Assembly: GCA_019419405.1 (NCBI GenBank) | Contig: DYAA01000022.1 | Coordinates: 1 to 5,726 of the forward strand | Reading direction: 5' to 3' | DNA length: 5,726 nt | DNA from: Collinsella sp. | GTDB taxonomy: Bacteria > Actinomycetota > Coriobacteriia > Coriobacteriales > Coriobacteriaceae | Shown: positions 1 to 4,668 of the stretch, one piece after another | Numbering within the stretch: the stretch's first letter is position 1 | Layout of the letters: every line of letters begins with the position of its first letter | Position numbers and translations under genes: made by a program | The notes under the pieces: model-generated | The model's input: only the letters and a program-made list of their open reading frames with translations | Database searches by the model: none | Told to the model about the DNA's origin: nothing

Positions 1-100
1 CAGTAAGCCTGCGGCGCAGCTCGAGCTCGATGTTTGATGGTTTTTGAGGCTCTCGACTGCCGCCGGTGACGCTGGAGAAGAACGTATCGAAGAGACCCAT
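1..100 (-). CDS. Partial CDS, N-terminal 33 residues of an unrecognised protein
   Basis: An ATG at 100-98 opens a frame that stays open to the left edge of the window. The visible protein begins MGLFDTFFSSVTGG and continues with a Pro/Gln/Lys-containing stretch and then IELELRRRLT, which looks like the start of a charged amphipathic helix. The start lies only 2 nt after the TAG stop of the upstream oxidoreductase gene, so the two are probably co-transcribed and translationally coupled. No strong Shine-Dalgarno sequence is visible, only a weak GCAGGC about 9 nt upstream, which also points to coupling. The family cannot be assigned from this fragment, and a start further upstream, overlapping the neighbour, cannot be excluded because the frame is open there. 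Confidence 0.6.
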   Translation of the reverse strand, partial: MGLFDTFFSSVTGGSREPQKPSNIELELRRRLT

Positions 101-102
101 CG

Positions 103-1209
103 CTATGCCTGCTTGCCTGCGTCGGCCGGGAAGGTTATGCCGGCCTGCTGGCGCACGGCATCCATGATACGCAGCGAGACGAGCGTGACATCGCGGTAGT
201 GGCCAAGCTCGTGGCGTCCCGCCGGGGTCTCCCAAATCTCTTCCTTAACGTTATCGATGCCGTCGATGGCGGTGATAAAGTCCGCGAGCTCGTATTCCAT
301 GGTGTTGCTTGACTTGGGAAGGTCGAGCGCGCGTCCGTTGCCGCCTTGCTCGCGCGGCGCCTCGGTCGCCGATCCGCGTACGACATCGCCGCGATAGTCG
401 ATACGGACGTTGCGGGGCGTGGACAGATGGTCAATCTGGATAGTGCCACGCTCGCCTTCGATCTGCGAGGGCAGCAGGTCATTCGTAATTTTGGAGTGCG
501 CGAGCTCGACGGAGATACGGCCACCGCCGTAGCTGGCAAGGATGGAACCGCAGCCATCGATGGGGCCGTGCGTGAGCTGTCGCGTGGTGGGGTCGAGCAG
601 AGTAGTCATGCTCGTAAGGCCGGAGGGCATGCCGAAAATCTCGACCATGGGCTCGACGGTGTAGACGCCAATGTCCATGAGGGAACCCGATGCCATATTG
701 CAGTCGAAGATATTGGTGGCGCGTCCCGCGAGAATCTCGTTGTAGCGCGAGGAATATTTGCCAAAGCGCAATGAGGCGCGGCGGATGGGAGCGATCTCGC
801 CCAGGGCGTCCTCGATGGCGTGGAAGGCGGGATCGTGGAGGGGACGCATGGCCTCGAGGGCCACGACACCTGCTGCCTCGGCAGCGCGGAAGACTTCCAG
901 CGCCTGCGCTTCGGTGGCGCAGAAGGGCTTCTCGACGATGACGTGCTTGCCACCGGCGATGCAGACAAGGGCCTGCTCGTAGTGAAGTGCGTTGGGGCTG
1001 CCGATATAGACGGCGTCGACGTCGGCGGCTGCCGCAAGCTCATCGAGTGAGATAAAGTTTCGCTCGCCATCGCGCTCGGCGGTAAAGGCAGCACCGCGAT
1101 TGGCATCGCGTGAAAGCGTGCCCACAAACGCGGCTTGGTCGTTGGCGTTGACGACTTGGATAAAGTCGTCGGTGATCATGGATGTGCCGATGGTCGCGAT
1201 GCGCAGCAT
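103..1209 (-). CDS. Gfo/Idh/MocA-family NAD(P)-dependent oxidoreductase
   Basis: This 368-residue protein is a probable cytoplasmic dehydrogenase of the Gfo/Idh/MocA family, whose members oxidise or reduce sugars, inositols and related polyols with NAD(P). Residues 1-120 form the Rossmann domain: MLRIATIGTSMIT is a GTxxIT-type nucleotide-binding loop, SPNALHYEQA (71-80) follows the fourth strand, and VIVEKPF (90-96) carries the family EKP motif with its conserved Lys94. The C-terminal domain has SSRYNEIL (153-160) and GSLMDIGVY (175-183), a DIGxY version of the family's active-site segment. These motifs recall the uncharacterised E. coli YgjR subgroup. The frame extends upstream to 1410, but ATG 1209 is preferred: it has an AAGGGGG ribosome-binding site 4 nt upstream, it begins directly with the Rossmann strand, and longer versions would overlap rnhA out of frame. 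The substrate cannot be predicted. It lies 73 nt downstream of rnhA and 2 nt before the next gene. Confidence 0.9.
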   Translation of the reverse strand: MLRIATIGTSMITDDFIQVVNANDQAAFVGTLSRDANRGAAFTAERDGERNFISLDELAAAADVDAVYIGSPNALHYEQALVCIAGGKHVIVEKPFCATEAQALEVFRAAEAAGVVALEAMRPLHDPAFHAIEDALGEIAPIRRASLRFGKYSSRYNEILAGRATNIFDCNMASGSLMDIGVYTVEPMVEIFGMPSGLTSMTTLLDPTTRQLTHGPIDGCGSILASYGGGRISVELAHSKITNDLLPSQIEGERGTIQIDHLSTPRNVRIDYRGDVVRGSATEAPREQGGNGRALDLPKSSNTMEYELADFITAIDGIDNVKEEIWETPAGRHELGHYRDVTLVSLRIMDAVRQQAGITFPADAGKQA

Positions 1210-1242
1210 ACGTCCCCCTTGCGTTGTTTGGTCTACAGGATG

Positions 1243-1248
1243 AGTGTA
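1243..1248 (-). promoter_or_regulatory. Candidate -10 element for the oxidoreductase gene
   Basis: Read on the minus strand, TACACT in the context GCGCTACACT lies 33 nt before the ATG at 1209, giving a predicted leader of about 27 nt. The same GCGCTACA context precedes rnhA. No convincing -35 hexamer is found at 16-18 nt spacing, so the gene may also be reached by read-through from rnhA, since no terminator is visible between them. Confidence 0.35.
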
Positions 1249-1282
1249 GCGCGTGGGGATATAAAGCTGTGCGAAAACGCTA

Positions 1283-1768
1283 TTACAGGTCGCTCTCGTT
1301 AAAGCCGGTGTCGATATCGAGGTTGCTGCCGTCGGCCGCCGTGGTGGCGAGCTCATCGCAGCGCTCATTGAGCTCGTGGCCGGCGTGACCCTTAACCCAG
1401 ATGAAATCAACCTTGTGCTTGCTTTTGGCGGTGAGTAGGCGCTCCCACAGGTCGCGGTTCTTGACGGGCTGCTTGTTGGCGGTTTTCCACCCGCGCTTTT
1501 TCCAGCCGTCGATCCAGTGCTTGTTAAAGGCGTTGACGACGTACTGCGAATCGGAATGGACTTCGACCTCGCAGGGGCGGTTGAGTGCCTCGAGCGCCAC
1601 GATAACGGCCATGAGCTCCATGCGGTTGTTGGTGGTCTTGGCGTAGCCGCGCGAAAGCTCGGAGGTAAAGGTCTTGCCGGCGGGGTTGGTGTATTTGAGC
1701 ACGGCGCCGTAGCCGCCGCGTCCCGGATTTGATCGGGCCGAGCCGTCGGTATAGATGATGACCTTCAC
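1283..1768 (-). CDS. rnhA: Ribonuclease HI
   Basis: This 161-residue enzyme hydrolyses the RNA strand of RNA-DNA hybrids, which removes R-loops and contributes to primer removal. All parts of the single-domain bacterial RNase HI fold are present. IYTDGSARSNPG carries Asp8, NNRMELMAV carries Glu51, HSDSQYVVNA carries Asp73, WVKGHAGHELNERCDELA carries His128 and Asp138. These match the DEDD residues and flexible-loop histidine of E. coli RNase HI (Asp10, Glu48, Asp70, His124, Asp134). The basic handle segment WIDGWKKRGWKTANKQPVKN (85-104) is also intact. The start codon is GTG at 1768-1766, supported by an AAAGGAAG ribosome-binding site about 5 nt upstream and by the immediate MKVIIYTDGS first strand. 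A short acidic tail (DIDTGFNESDL) follows the catalytic domain. It lies 99 nt downstream of the LysR gene on the same strand and probably has its own promoter. Confidence 0.97.
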   Translation of the reverse strand: MKVIIYTDGSARSNPGRGGYGAVLKYTNPAGKTFTSELSRGYAKTTNNRMELMAVIVALEALNRPCEVEVHSDSQYVVNAFNKHWIDGWKKRGWKTANKQPVKNRDLWERLLTAKSKHKVDFIWVKGHAGHELNERCDELATTAADGSNLDIDTGFNESDL

Positions 1769-1806
1769 GGGCTTCCTTTCTTTGAGTGCATTTCATGTGA
1801 GTGACC

Positions 1807-1812
1807 ATTGTA
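1807..1812 (-). promoter_or_regulatory. Candidate -10 element for rnhA
   Basis: The minus strand reads GGCGCTACAATGG, in which TACAAT matches the TATAAT consensus at five of six positions. It lies 38 nt before the GTG start and predicts a leader of about 30 nt. The upstream DNA is GC-rich, with only a poorly spaced TTGCTG 20 nt away, so the -35 is weak or absent. Confidence 0.45.
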
Positions 1813-1867
1813 GCGCCATGCCCGCCGGGGGCCAGCAATCTACGATTTCTACCCCGTCTTCCGACTG

Positions 1868-2770
1868 TTAGCTGGCATGGATGATGCGGTTGAGCTCGTC
1901 GAGGTATTGCTGCAAGAGGAGAGAGGGCTTGCGCTCGTCGTGCATGATGTAGCCAACGTGCATCGTTGGGGCGTCTGCTAACGGGATCGATGCCATACCC
2001 CATTGCATTTCATTGGAGAGGACACCGGTCGACAGGGTGTAACCGTTCGACGTGATAAGCAAGTTAGTAAGTGTTCCGCGGTCCGAGATTCGTATGTTGC
2101 GGTCGCAAGGGACATAGCTAAAGGGTTCCTCGGCGTAATAGAAGGAGTTTGAGGTTCCCTGCTCAAAGCTGTAGCGCGTATAGGGCGCGAGGTCGGCAAG
2201 GGACAGTTGAGGGCGGCGTGCGAGCGGATGGCGTTCGCTCACGAAGACGTGGACCGTCGCGTCGAAGAGGGGATGGAAGCTTGCGCGGGCATCGGCGAAG
2301 GCCTTCTGCAGAACGCGAGCGTTAAAGTCATCCAGATACAGAATGCCGATATCGCTGCGAAACGCACGGACGTCATCGATGATCTGCGATGTGGTGGTCT
2401 CGCGCATGATGAACTCGAACTTGCTGTCGCGGCAGCGCTCGACCACGTTGACAAAGGCCTCGACCGAAAAGGCGTAGTGCTGGGCGGAAATGGCGAGGCG
2501 GGCTTGCGGGGTGCCGCCGTCCTCGTAGCGTGCCTCGAGCATGTCGGCCTGCTCTACGACCTGGCGCGCATAGCCCAAAAGCTCGGTGCCGTCGTTGGTG
2601 AGCGTGACGCCGCGGCTGGAGCGCGTAAAGATCTCCAGATGGAGCTCCTGTTCCAGGCTTTTGACGGCGTTTGAGATGTTGGACTGAGCAGTATAGAGGC
2701 GTTGAGCTGCGGCGTTGATTGAGCCGGACTCTGCCACGGTGATCAAAAAGCGAAGCTGTTGGAGTGTCAT
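1868..2770 (-). CDS. LysR-family transcriptional regulator
   Basis: This 300-residue protein has the usual LysR length and layout. The N-terminal winged helix-turn-helix (about residues 1-60) reads LQQLRFLITVAESGSINAAA, then RLYTAQSNISNAVKSLEQEL, then IFTRSSRGVTLTNDGTELL, a textbook LysR DNA-binding signature. A linker helix follows (about 61-85). The remainder is the periplasmic-binding-protein-like effector domain, with RLAISAQHYAF at its first strand, SDIGILYLDD (139-148) and SERHPLARRPQLSLADLAPY (178-197), all typical of the family. The ATG at 2770 has AAAGGA 9 nt upstream and begins exactly where LysR proteins begin. It is divergent from metY, with 275 nt between the two start codons. 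LysR regulators commonly control the divergent gene, so sulfur or methionine metabolism is a reasonable guess, but the ligand and target are inferred. No convincing terminator is seen downstream. Confidence 0.95.
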   Translation of the reverse strand: MTLQQLRFLITVAESGSINAAAQRLYTAQSNISNAVKSLEQELHLEIFTRSSRGVTLTNDGTELLGYARQVVEQADMLEARYEDGGTPQARLAISAQHYAFSVEAFVNVVERCRDSKFEFIMRETTTSQIIDDVRAFRSDIGILYLDDFNARVLQKAFADARASFHPLFDATVHVFVSERHPLARRPQLSLADLAPYTRYSFEQGTSNSFYYAEEPFSYVPCDRNIRISDRGTLTNLLITSNGYTLSTGVLSNEMQWGMASIPLADAPTMHVGYIMHDERKPSLLLQQYLDELNRIIHAS

Positions 2771-2786
2771 CGGCGCCCGTCCTTTC

Positions 2787-2820
2787 GATAGCTATCTAAA
2801 AAACCGATAACAGGTTAGCG
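2787..2820. promoter_or_regulatory. Two dyad symmetries, candidate LysR operators
   Basis: GATAGCTATC at 2787-2796 is a perfect 10-bp palindrome, and CGATAACAGGTTAGCG at 2805-2820 is an imperfect 16-bp palindrome (12 of 16 positions symmetric, core TAAC-N2-GTTA). Their centres are about 21 bp apart, roughly two helical turns. The pair lies between the LysR start and the metY -35, with the second dyad ending 11 bp before that -35. This is where a LysR tetramer activating metY and repressing itself would be expected. Neither site is an exact T-N11-A box, so the assignment is inferred from position and symmetry. Confidence 0.4.
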
Positions 2821-2831
2821 CTTTTAAGTGA

Positions 2832-2860
2832 TTGACCCGTGGAGACGATGCTCGTACTAT
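2832..2860 (+). promoter_or_regulatory. Sigma-70-type promoter for the metY transcript
   Basis: TTGACC at 2832-2837 matches the -35 consensus at five of six positions. It is followed after exactly 17 bp by TACTAT at 2855-2860, which matches the -10 consensus at four of six including the key T, A and final T. Transcription would begin near 2867, giving metY a 5' leader of about 180 nt, unusually long for this window, where other predicted leaders are about 30-60 nt. Confidence 0.7.
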
Positions 2861-2912
2861 TCAAAACATACAAAGGCGGTAGGTAATTAAGCCGGCCACG
2901 GAACCGGGATGT

Positions 2913-2968
2913 CAAAAGGAGGCCCGCATATGAATTGCTTACCAAGACGAATGCCGGGCTCCTGTTTG
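2913..2968 (+). promoter_or_regulatory. Long hairpin in the metY leader RNA, covering the uORF ribosome-binding site
   Basis: The arm 2913-2929 (CAAAAGGAGGCCCGCAT) pairs with 2951-2968 (ATGCCGGGCTCCTGTTTG). The pairs are C2913-G2968, A2914 to A2916 with the three T residues 2965-2967, A2917-T2963, GGAG 2918-2921 with CTCC 2959-2962, CCCG 2923-2926 with CGGG 2955-2958, and CAT 2927-2929 with ATG 2951-2953. Only G2922, C2954 and G2964 are unpaired, so there are about 16 pairs around a 21-nt loop. The 5' arm contains the Shine-Dalgarno sequence of the uORF and the loop contains its start codon. No T-run follows, so this is not a simple intrinsic terminator. It does not resemble the SAM-I, SAM-II or SAM-IV consensus as I know them. 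Confidence 0.55.
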
Positions 2969-2983
2969 CGCCCGTCGGCGTGA
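2930..2983 (+). CDS. Small upstream ORF, candidate 17-residue leader peptide
   Basis: ATG 2930 begins the frame MNCLPRRMPGSCLRPSA, ending at TGA 2981-2983. AAAAGGAGG at 2914-2922 with 7 nt spacing is one of the best ribosome-binding sites in the window, which is the main support for translation. The peptide holds two Cys (TGC, TGT) and an internal Met, the amino acids made from the product of the downstream enzyme. Codons 4-7 (TTA CCA AGA CGA) are a run of triplets rare in the neighbouring GC-rich genes. The ORF lies 62 nt before the metY start in a different frame. A cysteine- or methionine-responsive attenuator peptide is the natural hypothesis. It could also be a chance frame within a structured RNA. 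Confidence 0.5.
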   Translation: MNCLPRRMPGSCLRPSA

Positions 2984-3045
2984 TCAGGAGATAGCGACTT
3001 ACTTCTCTCTTATTAATTTACTTTCGTTCGATCAAGGAGATCATC

Positions 3046-4356
3046 ATGAGCCAGTTCATCAACAACCCCGAGCACACCTTTGGTTTCGATACCCTGCAGC
3101 TGCACGTTGGCCAGGAGAGCGCCGATCCCGCATCCGATGCCCGCGCCGTGCCTATCTATCAGACCACCTCGTACGTGTTCCGTAACTCCCAGCACGCTGC
3201 CGACCGGTTTGGCCTGGCCGACGCCGGCAACATCTACGGCCGTCTGACCAACTCCACCCAAGGCGTCTTCGAGGACCGTATCGCCGCCCTCGAGGGTGGC
3301 GTGGCAGGTCTTGCCGTCGCCTCCGGTGCTGCTGCCATCACCTATACCCTGCAGGCTCTTGCCCAGGCCGGTGACCACGTGGTGGCTCAGAAGACCATCT
3401 ACGGTGGCTCCTACAACCTGCTGGAGCATACGCTCTCCCAGTTTGGCGTCGAGACCACGTTTGTCGATGCCCATAACGTGGAAGAGGTCGAGGGTGCCAT
3501 CAAGGACAACACCACGGTCATCTATCTCGAGACGCTCGGCAACCCCAACTCCGACATCCCCAACATCGACGCCATCTCCGAGGTCGCCAAGAAGCACGGT
3601 CTGCCGGTTGTCGTCGATAACACCTTCGGCACCCCGTATCTGTTCCGTCCGCTGGAGCATGGTGCCAACATCGTCGTCCACTCCGCAACCAAGTTCATCG
3701 GCGGCCACGGCACCTCGCTGGGCGGTGTGATCGTCGACGGCGGTAACTTCGATTGGAAGGCGAGCGGAAAGTACGCCCAGATCGCTGAGCCCAACCCCTC
3801 CTACCACGGTGTTTCGTTTGCCGAGGCTGCCGGTCCCGCTGCCTTCGCGACCTATGTCCGCGCTATCCTGCTGCGTGACGAGGGCGCCTGCATCAGCCCG
3901 TTCAACGCCTGGGTCCTGCTCCAGGGCACCGAGACCCTGTCGCTGCGCGTTGACCGTCATGTCGAGAACACCAAGAAGGTCGTTGAGTTCCTGACCGGTG
4001 ACAGCCACGTCGCCAAGGTGAACCACCCGAGCCTGCCTGAGCACCCCGATCACGAGCTCTATCGGAAGTACTTCCCCCGTGGCGGTGCCTCGATCTTTAC
4101 CTTTGAGATTAAGGGCGGCCAGGAGGCTGCATGGAAGTTCATCGATCACCTGCAGGTGTTCTCGCTGCTCGCCAACGTGGCCGACGTCAAGTCGCTCGTC
4201 GTGCACCCGGCTACCACCACGCACTTCCAGCTCTCTGCCGAGGAGCTCGCCGAGCAGAACATCACGCCCTCCACGATTCGACTTTCTATTGGTACCGAGA
4301 ACGCCGAGGATATCATTTGGGATCTGAAGCAGGCCTTCGCCGCGCTGGACGATTAA
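3046..4356 (+). CDS. metY: O-acetylhomoserine sulfhydrylase (aminocarboxypropyltransferase)
   Basis: This 436-residue cytoplasmic PLP enzyme of the Cys/Met-metabolism family condenses O-acetyl-L-homoserine with sulfide to give L-homocysteine and acetate, the direct sulfhydrylation route to methionine. It begins with the substrate-binding segment FGFDTLQLHVGQE and PIYQTTSYVF. YGRLTNSTQGVFEDRIAALE (64-83) holds the Tyr and Arg that contact the PLP phosphate of a neighbouring subunit. ASGAAAITY (92-100) follows, then DNTFGTPYLF (191-200) with the aspartate that binds the pyridine nitrogen. VHSATKFIGGHGTSLGG (211-227) contains the Schiff-base Lys216. Length and the GGHGTSLGG segment favour O-acetylhomoserine sulfhydrylase over the shorter cystathionine gamma-synthases (about 380-400 residues). 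ATG 3046 has AAGGAG at 3034-3039, 6 nt upstream. Codon use is strongly biased to C- and G-ending codons, suggesting high expression. The gene is monocistronic, closed by the terminator at 4417. Confidence 0.95.
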   Translation: MSQFINNPEHTFGFDTLQLHVGQESADPASDARAVPIYQTTSYVFRNSQHAADRFGLADAGNIYGRLTNSTQGVFEDRIAALEGGVAGLAVASGAAAITYTLQALAQAGDHVVAQKTIYGGSYNLLEHTLSQFGVETTFVDAHNVEEVEGAIKDNTTVIYLETLGNPNSDIPNIDAISEVAKKHGLPVVVDNTFGTPYLFRPLEHGANIVVHSATKFIGGHGTSLGGVIVDGGNFDWKASGKYAQIAEPNPSYHGVSFAEAAGPAAFATYVRAILLRDEGACISPFNAWVLLQGTETLSLRVDRHVENTKKVVEFLTGDSHVAKVNHPSLPEHPDHELYRKYFPRGGASIFTFEIKGGQEAAWKFIDHLQVFSLLANVADVKSLVVHPATTTHFQLSAEELAEQNITPSTIRLSIGTENAEDIIWDLKQAFAALDD

Positions 4357-4416
4357 AGCGACTTGTGCAAGGACCCCTTGCGACTCGATAGGTATAACTG
4401 CATAAAATGCCTGCTC

Positions 4417-4457
4417 AAGGCGCCTGTGCGAACAATGGTTGCACAGGCGCCTTTTTT
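4417..4457 (+). terminator. Intrinsic terminator of metY
   Basis: AAGGCGCCTGTGC (4417-4429) pairs perfectly with GCACAGGCGCCTT (4441-4453) around an 11-nt loop, and six T residues run from 4452 to 4457. The stem begins 60 nt after the metY stop. The 5' side has only two A residues, so it should act mainly on plus-strand transcripts. Confidence 0.93.
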
Positions 4458-4668
4458 GCATAGAGAGGGTGCAAAAACAGGGTTTTTGACACGCTTTATG
4501 CATTCGAGTTGTGGAAAACTCCTGTTGAGCGGATGTGAGTTTTACGCAAATGACGTGCACCTTTTGAGAAAAACCGCAGGTCGCGATTTGCTCGGGGTAC
4601 TATGCAGCGCGATCGAATCACACGCAGCTTAAACGCAGCAAAAACGCACTACGGAGGTTTCCAGCTAC
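4458..4668 (+). promoter_or_regulatory. Intergenic region with a candidate promoter for the secreted-protein gene and several short dyads
   Basis: This 211-nt stretch has no supportable gene. TACTAT at 4598-4603, preceded by TGCTCGGGG much like the metY -10 context (TGCTCG then TACTAT), is the best -10 candidate and would give a leader of about 60 nt. It lacks a good -35 at 17 bp. A perfect TTGACA at 4486-4491 has no matching -10 at 16-18 bp. Short inverted repeats are CAAAAAC/GTTTTTG at 4472-4488, AAAACTC/GAGTTTT at 4515-4543, and TTTT-gag-AAAA near 4562-4572. Their role is unknown. Confidence 0.35.

Noticed and set aside
606..1127. Other minus- and plus-strand frames within the oxidoreductase, rnhA and LysR genes (also 135-557, 346-774, 1524-2003, 2207-2674)
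   Set aside because: They are out-of-frame shadows of well-supported genes, with Arg/Ser/Pro-rich translations lacking domains or ribosome-binding sites.
1210..1410. N-terminal extension of the oxidoreductase to 1410
   Set aside because: It would overlap rnhA in another frame, its translation is Ser/Thr/Pro-rich with no family match, and ATG 1209 has a good ribosome-binding site and begins exactly at the Rossmann strand.
1820..1835. GCCC-GGGC stem between the LysR stop and rnhA as a LysR terminator
   Set aside because: Only about 4 bp, with no T-run on the minus strand, and it overlaps the candidate rnhA promoter spacer.
2867..3045. A known SAM riboswitch in the metY leader
   Set aside because: No GGCAACC-type core or AUGAAGCCC-like junction is visible, so I could not match SAM-I, SAM-II or SAM-IV. 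A covariance-model search would be decisive.
4486..4491. Perfect TTGACA as a promoter -35
   Set aside because: No acceptable -10 lies 16-18 bp downstream, and the hexamer is partly generated by the CAAAAAC/GTTTTTG dyad.
3013..4560. A 515-codon open frame on the minus strand opposite metY
   Set aside because: It is antisense to a gene with complete PLP-enzyme motifs, runs through the metY terminator, and has a low-complexity Val/Gly/Asp/Leu translation. Strong codon bias of metY leaves few stops on the opposite strand. No ribosome-binding site or family match was seen.
4363..4632. Plus-strand frame of 89 codons, including an internal ATG at 4498
   Set aside because: It spans the metY terminator, has no Shine-Dalgarno sequence at either start, and its translation shows no recognisable features. 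The region is better read as terminator plus promoter DNA.
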